Shown here: piece after piece, positions 54,072-64,000 of the stretch
Numbering within the stretch: position 1 is the stretch's first letter
Layout: every line of letters starts with the position of its first letter
From: Xanthobacteraceae bacterium
Lineage (GTDB): Bacteria > Pseudomonadota > Alphaproteobacteria > Rhizobiales > Xanthobacteraceae
NCBI GenBank assembly: GCA_022841625.1
Contig: JALHRD010000002.1
Location: 124,001-188,000 of the forward strand
DNA length: 64,000 nt
Direction: 5' to 3'
Translations under genes and position numbers: made by a program
Notes under the pieces: generated by a model
Databases searched by the model: none
What the model saw: the letters and a program-made list of their open reading frames with translations, nothing else
What the model was told of the DNA's origin: nothing

Positions 54072-54770
54072 TTATGACCGTCCGTAGACCGGCACGATCG
54101 CGCCGCGCGTGACCTTATTGGCCGGCGACGCCAAGAACAAAATGGTCGCCGTCACCTCGTCGACCTTCGGCCACAAGGCGTGATCCGCTGCCGGCATGGC
54201 GGCGCGGTTGCTGGGCGTATCCATGATCGAGGGCGCCACGGCATTGACCAGAATATCGTCCTTGGCGACTTCCTCGGCCAGCATGCAGGTGAACGCGGCC
54301 AGCGCTGCCTTGCTGGCGGCGTAAGCCGCCATGCCGGCGCCGCTCCGCCATTCAAGCGCCGGCCGTGCCGCAACATTGACAATGCGGCCGCCCGTGCTGC
54401 GCGGGATCGCGTTGACCGCTGCGCGGCAGCATAGAAAGGCGGTGACGAAATTCATCTCGATCTGCTGCATCAATTCGGCGCGGGTCGTCGCTGCGACTGG
54501 CTTCATCGCGAAGCCGCCGGCGAGATGGACCGAGGCCCACAGCGCCGGCACGCCGCCATAGACACGGGTGACGGACGCTTCGTCGGCCAGGTCGGCCACC
54601 GGGACCAGTTTGACCTGGGCATGGCCGCGCAAGGGAAAACGCTCGGCCTCCGCCGCCACCATATAAGAGACATGACAGGTCGCGCCGGCCGCAACCAACG
54701 CGCCGATGACGGCGGTGCCGAGGGCGCCGGTCCCGCCGGTCACCACCACATGACGCTCGGAGAAATCCAC
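54072..54770 (-). CDS. short-chain dehydrogenase/reductase
   Basis: The 232-residue protein has the SDR nucleotide motif VTGGTGALG (TGxxxGxG variant), HLAGGF in place of NNAG and the catalytic region AAYAASKAALAAF, a YxxSK variant. The family serine region reads IVNVAARPALEW. Catalytic residues therefore deviate from the classical N-S-Y-K set, except Y and K. The substrate is unknown. It converges with malonyl-CoA decarboxylase. Confidence 0.87.
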   Translation of the reverse strand: MDFSERHVVVTGGTGALGTAVIGALVAAGATCHVSYMVAAEAERFPLRGHAQVKLVPVADLADEASVTRVYGGVPALWASVHLAGGFAMKPVAATTRAELMQQIEMNFVTAFLCCRAAVNAIPRSTGGRIVNVAARPALEWRSGAGMAAYAASKAALAAFTCMLAEEVAKDDILVNAVAPSIMDTPSNRAAMPAADHALWPKVDEVTATILFLASPANKVTRGAIVPVYGRS

Positions 54771-54912
54771 GATCGCTCCTTATTGCGATAAAACCGCTCG
54801 ATTGCGATAAGGCCGCTCCCATCATTGCCGATTGGCGGCCGGGCGCAAGAGTTCATTGGCCAGGCTTGAGTGCGGGTGGTGCGCCGCGCCATGGTGGTCG
54901 TGGGAGCGAATC

Positions 54913-56403
54913 ATGAGCGACTTCGACTTCGCGATTGTCGGCGGCGGCATCAACGGCGCCGGGATCGCCCGTGACGCCGCCGGGCGCGGGCTGCGGGTGC
55001 TCTTGGTCGAGCAGAACGATCTGGCGTCGGGGACCTCGTCGGCCTCCACCAAATTGATCCATGGCGGGCTGCGTTATCTCGAGCATTCATGGTTTCGCCT
55101 GGTGCGCGAGGCGTTGATCGAGCGCGAAGTCCTGTTGCGCATGGCGCCGCATTTGATCCAGCCGATGCGGTTCGTGCTGCCAGTCACACCCGGCATGCGG
55201 CCGCTCTGGATGATGCGGCTTGGGCTGTTCGTCTACGACCATCTCGGTGGGCGCAAATTGCTGCCGGCGACGCGCACCATCGACCTTGCGCGCGATCCGT
55301 TGGGAGAGCCGCTGAAACCGCGCGCCCGCTACGGTTTCGAATATTCCGACTGCTGGGTCGACGACGCGCGGCTGGTCGTGCTCAACGCTCTTGACGCCGC
55401 TGAGCGCGGCGCGGTTATCCGCACCCGCACCCGCTGCGTGCGGGTTGAACGCGGCGCCGATTGGAAACTCGTGCTCGAAGTGCGCGGCCGGCGCGACGTC
55501 ATGACCGCGCGCGTCTTGGTCAATGCCACCGGCCCATGGGTTGCGACCTTCGGCGAAACGGTGCTGGGGCGGCCGCCGTCGCGCAATGTCCGGCTGGTCG
55601 CCGGCAGCCACATCGTGGTGCCGCGATTGTTCGTGCATGATCGCGGTTATCTGTTCCAGGCGTGGGATAGGCGCGTGGTGTTTGCGCTGCCGTTTCAAGG
55701 CGACTTCACCATGATCGGAACCACCGACCGCGACTATCTCGGCGATCCGGGCAAGGTCGAAGCCAGCGCCGGCGAGATCAATTATCTCTGCGCTATCGCC
55801 AGCGAATATTTCCGCGCCGCCGTGTCGGCGGCCGATGTGGTCTGGTCGTTCGCCGGGGTGCGGCCGCTGCATGGCGCAGCCTCCGACAAGCCGCAGGATA
55901 CGCCGCGCGATTATGAGTTGGAGCTTGATCGCCCCGCCGACCAAGCGCCGCTGCTCACGGTATATGGTGGCAAGATCACGACTTATCGCCGCTTGGCGGA
56001 GGAGGCCTGCACCAAGCTTGCGCCGTTCTTCGATCTGCGGCCCGGTTGGACCGGGCAGATGGCGTTGCCGGGCGGCGATTTTAATGTGGAGCGCAGCGAG
56101 CGGATGATCGCCGCGGTGCGCGAGTCATGGCCATTCCTGAGCGACGGCCATGCCCGGCGGCTTGCGCGCGCTTATGGTACGCGCATCGGCCATGTCCTGG
56201 CATCGGCCCGGCAGCTTGAAGATCTCGGCGAGAACTTTGGTAGCGATCTGACCGCCGCCGAGGTTCGCTACCTGATGACCCATGAATGGGCGCAGACCGC
56301 CGATGACGTCCTGTGGCGCCGGACTAAGCTTGGCCTGCGAGTCTCTGACGACGCGCGTAGCAGGCTCGCCGCCTTCATGGCCAATGCAATGGGCCGTGCG
56401 TGA
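54913..56403 (+). CDS. glpD: aerobic glycerol-3-phosphate dehydrogenase
   Basis: The 496-residue flavoprotein oxidises sn-glycerol-3-phosphate to DHAP and passes electrons to quinone. It has FAD motif AIVGGGINGAGIARDAAGRG, SASTKLIHGGLRYLEH and YGGKITTYRRLAEEA. GGGAG precedes ATG 54913. glpK lies 5.6 kb downstream on the same strand, with unrelated genes between them. Confidence 0.96.
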   Translation: MSDFDFAIVGGGINGAGIARDAAGRGLRVLLVEQNDLASGTSSASTKLIHGGLRYLEHSWFRLVREALIEREVLLRMAPHLIQPMRFVLPVTPGMRPLWMMRLGLFVYDHLGGRKLLPATRTIDLARDPLGEPLKPRARYGFEYSDCWVDDARLVVLNALDAAERGAVIRTRTRCVRVERGADWKLVLEVRGRRDVMTARVLVNATGPWVATFGETVLGRPPSRNVRLVAGSHIVVPRLFVHDRGYLFQAWDRRVVFALPFQGDFTMIGTTDRDYLGDPGKVEASAGEINYLCAIASEYFRAAVSAADVVWSFAGVRPLHGAASDKPQDTPRDYELELDRPADQAPLLTVYGGKITTYRRLAEEACTKLAPFFDLRPGWTGQMALPGGDFNVERSERMIAAVRESWPFLSDGHARRLARAYGTRIGHVLASARQLEDLGENFGSDLTAAEVRYLMTHEWAQTADDVLWRRTKLGLRVSDDARSRLAAFMANAMGRA

Positions 56404-56552
56404 CCGGCGGGATTGCTGCATGGTCCAAGAGAAACGGATGGTTAACGTTCCTTTAACTTCGAGGATGGAATGTCGTGCGGTGCGCTGGGGCCGGCGATTC
56501 GCGACGAACAACCGATGCGGCTTGGCGCGAGGCCTCAAATCGGGATTTCTGC

Positions 56553-57128
56553 ATGACAACAAATCAAGAGACGCATGTCGGCTGCGCATGCTGCGGTGAT
56601 CTGTTGCGTCGCAAATTTGACCGCCGCTATTTTCTGGCGATTGCCGGTAGCGCGGGCTTGGCCGCTGCACTGCATCCGCTTTCGTCCTTTGCGGCATCCG
56701 GCAATTATGAGGCGATGGTGGTCGGTTGCATCGATCCGCGCCTACAGGAGCCGGTGCGCAAATATCTGGTCGGCCGCCAGTTGAACGGCAAATACAGCCA
56801 TTTCGTTTTTGCCGGCGCCGCGATCGGCGCTGTAGCTCCGGCGTTCCGGGATTGGCATAAGGCGTTCTGGGATAATCTCGATGCCACCATAAAACTGCAC
56901 AACATCAAGCGTGTCATCGCAATCGACCATCGCGACTGCGGCGCGGCCAAGATCGCCTACGGCGATGAGGCGGTCGCTAGTGCGTCCGCCGAGACCATGA
57001 CACACCGCAAGGCGCTTGCGCTGTTTCGCAAGGAAGTGAACGAGCGGCAATCCAAGCTCGCGGTCGAAACCGGATTGATGGCGCTCAACGGCAAGATTGA
57101 GATGTTCCACGATTTTATCTTTAGCTGA
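56553..57128 (+). CDS. Tat-exported beta-carbonic-anhydrase-like protein
   Basis: The 191-residue protein has a twin-arginine signal DRRYFLAIAGSAGLAAA after a cysteine-rich N-tail (GCACCGD). The domain keeps the beta-CA ligands C59-x-D61-x-R63 (GCIDPRL) and H126-x-x-C129 (DHRDCGAA). Export of a carbonic anhydrase is uncommon, and the domain is shorter than many. A strong terminator follows it. ATG 56553 has no clear ribosome site; an upstream frame to 56475 seems non-coding. Confidence 0.8.
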   Translation: MTTNQETHVGCACCGDLLRRKFDRRYFLAIAGSAGLAAALHPLSSFAASGNYEAMVVGCIDPRLQEPVRKYLVGRQLNGKYSHFVFAGAAIGAVAPAFRDWHKAFWDNLDATIKLHNIKRVIAIDHRDCGAAKIAYGDEAVASASAETMTHRKALALFRKEVNERQSKLAVETGLMALNGKIEMFHDFIFS

Positions 57129-57159
57129 CGCGTAGGCCGGTCTTTCGGGGGGAGGGTGG

Positions 57160-57188
57160 GGGCGGAGCCGGGGGCGGCTCCGCCCTTT
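57160..57188 (+). terminator. intrinsic terminator after the carbonic-anhydrase-like gene
   Basis: The 10-bp stem GGGCGGAGCC/GGCTCCGCCC with a 6-base loop is followed by TTTCTGCTT. Confidence 0.75.
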
Positions 57189-57236
57189 CTGCTTGTGCGT
57201 CCGATGAGCACGGCTTCTGGAATCTCCGCCGTTTGT

Positions 57237-57250
57237 TTGATCTGAATCAA
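57237..57250 (+). promoter_or_regulatory. FNR/FixK-type box upstream of katG
   Basis: TTGATCTGAATCAA is a perfect match to the FNR consensus TTGAT-N4-ATCAA. It lies after a terminator and 224 bases before katG, so katG is its only evident target. I could not place a -10 element at the usual spacing with confidence. Confidence 0.6.
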
Positions 57251-57386
57251 CAAATTTGGCTGCGCAAGCGCAGAACTTGCTACTGTCGGTCCGAAATCGC
57301 AATGAACGGCCGGCGCACTGAAAAAAAAGCGAACCGGACTAGGCGTCATTTCGATCATCAGAATATCTTATTATCGCGATCAATAA

Positions 57387-59663
<2,277 letters not shown>

Positions 59664-59695
59664 TCATGGTGCAAGGGGCTGCGCGGGCCTTTAGA

Positions 59696-59738
59696 GCGTA
59701 ACCTCGATCATGCGTCGGTTAGCCGATCGAGGTTACGC
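59696..59738. repeat. 14-bp-arm palindrome downstream of katG
   Basis: GCGTAACCTCGATC and its exact complement GATCGAGGTTACGC flank a 15-base loop. There is no T-run, so it is a stable hairpin or protein site rather than a standard terminator. It could protect the katG mRNA 3' end. Confidence 0.65.
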
Positions 59739-59876
59739 AAATTCCACCAAGCCGGTGGAAGCCATGGACATGTAAGATGCCATGGATGGTTAAGTCTTGG
59801 ACAAGCCGTCGGGGCGGCGGTTCAAATCGATTTGGAACGCCGCCTCGACGTTAGGCGCTCATGAGCGCTGCGACTA

Positions 59877-60065
59877 TTAGCCCAGCGGAACGCCAGCGTG
59901 TGCTCCGAGCCAATCGGCGATCGTGTGATGCAATGCAATCGCCGACATCTCGACGCTAACACGATCGCGATAATCCCTGACCGGACGCGGCAATCGCGCC
60001 TGCGTCATGCCGATCAGGCCTGCGGCAACGATCATGGTCGCTGCCGGAACAGCTCTGTAACGCAT
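59877..60065 (-). CDS. small exported hypothetical protein
   Basis: The 62-residue protein starts with a signal-like segment (MRYRAVPAATMIVAAGLIGM) and continues with a basic then helical tail (VSVEMSAIALHHTIADWLGA). GGGGG lies 9 bases before ATG 60065. No family is recognised. Confidence 0.5.
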   Translation of the reverse strand: MRYRAVPAATMIVAAGLIGMTQARLPRPVRDYRDRVSVEMSAIALHHTIADWLGAHAGVPLG

Positions 60066-60193
60066 GGTGTTGTCCCCCAACCCCATTTGGATCTGGGACG
60101 ATCATAGCGGCAATTGTCTGAAATCACGTTGTAAGCTTGGTTCAAATGCATTGCGTCGGGGCAGGGGTTTATTAACCAAGCGCCACGCGGCCC

Positions 60194-60267
60194 TGGTGCC
60201 CCATTTCCGAAGTTCGTGAACCGTCGCAGCGACCACCACCACGAACTTCGGAAACCAAGGAGCACCA
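60194..60267. repeat. dispersed palindromic repeat, copy B
   Basis: Arms TTTCCGAAGTTCGTG (60204-60218) and CACGAACTTCGGAAA (60240-60254) are exact complements; outer bases TGGTGC and GCACCA also pair. It closely matches 52481-52553, so it belongs to a repeat family. Confidence 0.75.
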
Positions 60268-60283
60268 GCAACGCTATGGTTCC

Positions 60284-60357
60284 AGTGCCGCTTTTCGATC
60301 TGAAGTTCCTAACCGAATTCTCCCCAGGTGGAGTAGGAACTTCAGATCGGCGGCACT
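60284..60357. repeat. long palindrome with FRT-like arms
   Basis: Inner arms GATCTGAAGTTCCTA (60297-60311) and TAGGAACTTCAGATC (60334-60348) pair exactly around a 22-base loop. Outer arms AGTGCCGC and GCGGCACT extend the hairpin. The rest of the 60066-60649 spacer has no supported gene. Confidence 0.75.
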
Positions 60358-60649
60358 AGGCGCAATGGCACACGCGAAACCTGCCGATGTCGACCGCATA
60401 GCGGCGTCGTGAATCTTTGTCCCGGTGCTTGATCTGAAATGTCAAAATGCCGCGATGGGCCACTCGCTCGTGAGCGGGGCATTGCGGAAGCGGATCGACC
60501 AGCCTTCGCGACCGGAACTGGCGCGTTTAATCCGTAGCGGATTTGTGTAGGTTGCTGCCTGCGTCCGTTTTCGAATCCCTATCGGCGGATGGTTTGGGCC
60601 GTTACGATCCACTAACCCGCGCCTTTGATTCTCAAAATGAGGAGTCTTC

Positions 60650-61762
60650 ATGGCAGTTGAAAACTGGGTCGACCTTGGCTCCGCCGAAGAGTTGTCAAGC
60701 ATGCCGCTCCGGCAAGTCGCCGTAGAAAATCGCGAGCTTGCGTTGTCGTTCAAGGATGGTCGGTTCGGAATCGTGTCGAACGCGTGCAACCATGTCGGCG
60801 GGCCGTTGGGCGCAGGTCGGCTCGACGGCGATTACATCGCCTGCCCGTGGCACAACTGGAAATTTCATCGCTGCTCCGGCAAGGGTGAGCCGGGCTTCGA
60901 GGAAGATGCGGTCCCCGCCTATGATATTAAGGTTGAAGGCGGTCGCGTTCTGGTGGATATGGCGTCAGCCTCCAAGCGAACGCGAAAGCCGCACCCACCC
61001 CATCCACTCGCGCGCAAGGTTGAGCGTGCGCCCGGACCGATCCGTGTCGTCGGTATTGCGACCTCTCCGATGGACGAGGTCAATCCTCGCTTTTCTGGCT
61101 CCGATCATCTGCTTCGTCATGCACTCGAATCCTGTGCCGTCTATGGGGCGGAGAGCAAGCTGATCAGGCTTAGCGCGCTTAAGTTCCGCGCCTGCGAGGG
61201 CTATTACTCGAAGTCCGCCCACGCCTGCACATGGCCGTGCTCGATTACACAGATGGATGAGAGCGATCAGCTCGATCGCGTCTACGAAGCGGTGGTGCAT
61301 TGGGCCGACGCCATCATCGTCGCCAGCCCGATCCGGTGGGGCGCGGCATCGTCGCTCTATTTCAAGATGGCCGAGCGACTTAACTGTGTGCAGAACGCGA
61401 TCACCATCCGCAACCAGGTGTTGATCCGCAACAAGGTCGCGGGGTTCATCGTCGTCGGTGGACAGGACAACATCCAGGGCGTCGCCGGCCAGATGCTCGG
61501 TTTCTTTGCAGAGCTCGGCTTTATCTTCCCGCAGTTTCCCTATGTGGCGCATTCGCGCGGCTGGTCGAGCGAGGACATGGAGCGCAATGTCGAGATCGTC
61601 CGCGAGTCAAAGGAATTGGCCGAAGGCACATCGATGCTAGCCAAGCGCTGCATCGACCTGGCTGCAGGTCTGATCGCGCAGCATCAAGCGCCCACCTCGA
61701 TCGAACGCGGCGGCCGCAAGGCGCATTCATTGGAGATAGAGCGCGACGCCGGCTCAGTCTGA
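60650..61762 (+). CDS. Rieske [2Fe-2S] - NADPH-dependent FMN reductase fusion protein
   Basis: The 370-residue protein joins two redox domains. Residues 1-110 form a Rieske domain with ligands C46-x-H48 (NACNHVGG) and C65-x-x-H68 (IACPWHNW). Residues from about 128 form a flavodoxin-like FMN reductase (IRVVGIATSPMDEVNPRFSG, then ADAIIVASPIRWGAASSLYF). AGGAG precedes ATG 60650. The fusion implies internal electron transfer from flavin to cluster or the reverse. The partner oxygenase or acceptor is not encoded nearby. Confidence 0.88.
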   Translation: MAVENWVDLGSAEELSSMPLRQVAVENRELALSFKDGRFGIVSNACNHVGGPLGAGRLDGDYIACPWHNWKFHRCSGKGEPGFEEDAVPAYDIKVEGGRVLVDMASASKRTRKPHPPHPLARKVERAPGPIRVVGIATSPMDEVNPRFSGSDHLLRHALESCAVYGAESKLIRLSALKFRACEGYYSKSAHACTWPCSITQMDESDQLDRVYEAVVHWADAIIVASPIRWGAASSLYFKMAERLNCVQNAITIRNQVLIRNKVAGFIVVGGQDNIQGVAGQMLGFFAELGFIFPQFPYVAHSRGWSSEDMERNVEIVRESKELAEGTSMLAKRCIDLAAGLIAQHQAPTSIERGGRKAHSLEIERDAGSV

Positions 61763-62030
61763 CTTTTTCAAAGCCGGAAGCGAGCTGGATGCCTGGCGAT
61801 GTCTGCGCGTGGCTCATCGCGATGGGTCGCATTTTGACAGCCAAGCTGTCGCTTTCAGGGTATTGTGGAAACGAGCTGACTTGCACTCGCCGGCGCCGTG
61901 AGTTGCCATAAGGACCTGAACCAATTCTAATTTGGGCGAATTTGCCGAGCAACGATATGCTGGCGCCGTCAAGTGTCGCGCGTCCTCACAGATCAATGTG
62001 TGGCGGCGCCCGAAATCGGGATTGAACCCA

Positions 62031-63536
62031 TTGGCCGACCATCTGCTCGCCATCGATCAGGGCACCACGTCGACGCGCGCCATTGTTTTCGATGCCGCGC
62101 TGACGCCGGTTGCGTCGGCGCAGCGGGAGTTCAAGCAGATCTATCCGGGGCCCGGACAGGTCGAGCACGATCCGGAAGAAATCTGGGCGACCACGGTCGC
62201 GACCGTGCGCGCCGCCATGGCGAAAGCGCAGGCCAGCGCCAGGACGGTCGCGGCAATCGGCATCACCAACCAGCGCGAGACCACCGTGGTCTGGGATCGC
62301 GCTACTGGCCGGTCCATCCACAATGCCATTGTCTGGCAGGATCGACGCACCGCCGATGCCTGCGCCGCACTGCGGCAAGCCGGCCATGAGGCGGCGATTT
62401 CGCGGTGTACGGGATTGCTGCTCGACCCGTATTTTTCCGCTACCAAGATCGCCTGGCTGCTCGACCATGTCGACGGCGCGCGGGTGGCGGCGGCGCAAGG
62501 GCGCTTGGCGTTCGGCACCATCGACAGCTTTCTTTTGTGGCGTCTGACCAGCGGCAAGCGTCATGCCACCGACGCGACCAATGCGGCGCGGACATTGTTG
62601 CTCGATATCGGTGGCGGCAACTGGGACAAGGGGCTATGCGAACTGTTTGGTGTGCTGCCATCGTTGCTGCCCGAGGTCTGCGATAGCGCCGGCGATTTCG
62701 GGGCTACTGAACCGGAGCTGTTCGGCGGGCCGATCCGCATTCTGGGCATTGCCGGCGACCAGCAGGCGGCGACGGTCGGGCAGGGCTGCTTCCGCCCCGG
62801 CATGATGAAATCGACCTATGGCACCGGCTGCTTTGCACTCCTCAATATCGGCGACACGCCGGTCCTGTCGAACAACCGGCTGCTGACCACGATCGCCTAT
62901 CAGCTCGGCGGCAAGCGAACCTACGCGCTTGAAGGCGCGATCTTCATCGCTGGCGCGGCGGTGCAATGGTTGCGCGATGCGCTCAAGGTGATCGCGGCGG
63001 CGCCGGAGGTGAATGCGCTGGCGGCGGCGGCCAATCCGGCGGAGCAGGTCTATCTGGTGCCGGCCTTTGTCGGGCTTGGGGCGCCGTGGTGGGACGCCAA
63101 TGCGCGCGGCGCGATCTATGGGCTCACGCGCAATTCCGGCATTGCCGAATTGGCCCGCGCCACGCTCGAATCGGTCGGGTACCAGACCCGCGATCTGCTC
63201 GATGCCATGCGTGCCGATTGGCCATCCGCCGCCGATATGGTGTTGCGCGTCGACGGCGGTATGGCGGCGAGCGATCTCACCATGCAATTTCTGGCCGACA
63301 TCATCGCGGCGCCGGTCGATCGACCGGCGGTCATGGAGACGACCGCCGTCGGCGCCGCTTATCTCGCCGGGCTCGCCGCCGGCCTATGTCCCGATCTTGA
63401 TGCGTTCGCAGCGCGCTGGAGCTGCGAGCGGCGGTTCACGCCACAGATGGATGATGCGACGCGCGCACGCAAATGGGCGGGCTGGCGCGATGCGGTGGCG
63501 CGAACGTTAACCGATGGTAGCATTAACGACCGTTGA
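62031..63536 (+). CDS. glpK: glycerol kinase
   Basis: GlpK phosphorylates glycerol with ATP to glycerol-3-phosphate, the substrate of GlpD encoded upstream. The sequence has [47 protein letters not shown] and [15 protein letters not shown]. All starts in this frame are non-ATG. TTG 62031 gives an N-terminus of normal length (501 residues) 9 bases after CGGGA; TTG 62022 or GTG 61998 are alternatives. Confidence 0.93.
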   Translation: MADHLLAIDQGTTSTRAIVFDAALTPVASAQREFKQIYPGPGQVEHDPEEIWATTVATVRAAMAKAQASARTVAAIGITNQRETTVVWDRATGRSIHNAIVWQDRRTADACAALRQAGHEAAISRCTGLLLDPYFSATKIAWLLDHVDGARVAAAQGRLAFGTIDSFLLWRLTSGKRHATDATNAARTLLLDIGGGNWDKGLCELFGVLPSLLPEVCDSAGDFGATEPELFGGPIRILGIAGDQQAATVGQGCFRPGMMKSTYGTGCFALLNIGDTPVLSNNRLLTTIAYQLGGKRTYALEGAIFIAGAAVQWLRDALKVIAAAPEVNALAAAANPAEQVYLVPAFVGLGAPWWDANARGAIYGLTRNSGIAELARATLESVGYQTRDLLDAMRADWPSAADMVLRVDGGMAASDLTMQFLADIIAAPVDRPAVMETTAVGAAYLAGLAAGLCPDLDAFAARWSCERRFTPQMDDATRARKWAGWRDAVARTLTDGSINDR

Positions 63537-63722
63537 GACTTGTGGCCGCGCAGCGAACGGCGCGCCGCGCGCGTGGTTAATGTTTTCGTCCGCGGCATGC
63601 TTTCCGAAGTCTTGCAAAACTCGCTGCAAATGCGGTGGCGCGATTGTCTCCAATGAAATTGATCTGTGTTTGAATGCGCCGGTCCGGCAAGTGAGGCCGG
63701 TGTATTTTTGTGGACGCGGGCG

Positions 63723-64000
63723 ATGCCGATTGCGTTGTCGAAGAGCGATATTGAAGTGATGATTCAGGATCTGTCGATCCTGGTCGTTGACAACAACCAA
63801 TATATGCGCAAGGTCATCCGCACGCTCCTGGTCAATATCGGGGTGCGAAACATATTTGAGGCCGGCGATGGCATCATGGGGCTGGATACGATCCGTATGT
63901 CGTCGCCGGATGCGGTGATCATCGATTGGGATTTGCCGATGCTCAGCGGACCTGAGTTCGTGCGCATCGTGCGGTCACCCGGCGTGTTCCCGATCCCACA
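63723..64000 (+). CDS. response regulator receiver domain, truncated by the window end
   Basis: From ATG 63723 the frame stays open to the edge (92 codons). It has the receiver pattern LSILVVDNNQYMRKVI, with one acidic residue in place of the usual pair followed by N, and the phospho-acceptor D in AVIIDWDLPMLSG. The domain is CheY-like. Whether an output domain follows cannot be seen. Confidence 0.8.
   Translation, partial: MPIALSKSDIEVMIQDLSILVVDNNQYMRKVIRTLLVNIGVRNIFEAGDGIMGLDTIRMSSPDAVIIDWDLPMLSGPEFVRIVRSPGVFPIP

Noticed and set aside
60297-60348. A true FRT recombination site
   Set aside because: The spacer is 22 bases rather than 8 and no Flp-type recombinase is present; only the 10-base arm ends match.

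Overview
The window looks like chromosome of an alphaproteobacterium of the order Rhizobiales/Hyphomicrobiales, close to Bradyrhizobiaceae or Xanthobacteraceae. The evidence is the high GC content and the gene order murA - DUF2948 - hisD - UPF0262 - LMW phosphatase - maf - yacG - tRNA-Phe. An Omp25/31-like barrel, a LuxI/LuxR pair and several orphan Bug-type binding proteins fit the same assignment. No rRNA gene or species marker is present, so the genus is inference.

Region 1 (1-16.4 kb) is metabolic: a phosphotriesterase-family hydrolase, a cysteine hydrolase preceded by a 48-residue membrane ORF, a lone CoxL-like molybdenum hydroxylase subunit, an MmgE/PrpD protein, a flavin reductase, a lipocalin-like protein, an APC permease and four tripartite-tricarboxylate-transporter (Bug) binding proteins with no membrane partners. 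purC, tRNA-Thr and murA are housekeeping genes set among them. Region 2 (16.5-20.47 kb) is a conserved housekeeping block ending in tRNA-Phe.

Region 3 (about 20.45-35.4 kb) reads as a heavy-metal-resistance genomic island at the 3' end of tRNA-Phe. It holds a P4-type integrase, a MerR regulator with a divergent 19-bp-spacer promoter, a Zn/Cd/Pb P-type ATPase and an overlapping RND operon (TolC-like - adaptor - PII-like - CzcA-type pump - periplasmic protein). Near its right end are a DUF3859 gene, a decayed ThiF-family adenylyltransferase, a perfect 62-bp inverted repeat and an AlpA-type regulator. Degenerate tRNA-Phe fragments and integrase arm-like repeats lie at 35.28-35.50 kb.

Region 4 (35.9-42.4 kb) has two NarL-type response regulators without kinases, an outer-membrane barrel and an XRE regulator. 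It then carries a minus-strand quorum-sensing cluster, luxR - luxI - phytanoyl-CoA-dioxygenase-like gene - two small unknown genes. Region 5 (42.4-51 kb, minus strand) is an apparent operon for a dipeptide/oligopeptide ABC transporter with an enolase-superfamily enzyme, a carboxymuconolactone-decarboxylase-family protein and a D-2-hydroxyacid dehydrogenase.

Region 6 (51.2-64 kb) has a CaiB/BaiF CoA-transferase, malonyl-CoA decarboxylase, an SDR enzyme, glpD, a Tat-exported beta-carbonic-anhydrase-like protein and katG (with a perfect FNR/FixK-type box upstream). It continues with several palindromic repeats, a Rieske-FMN-reductase fusion, glpK and the start of a response regulator cut by the window end. 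glpD and glpK together give glycerol catabolism. Starts were chosen by ribosome binding sites and family N-termini. No database search or computation was possible.
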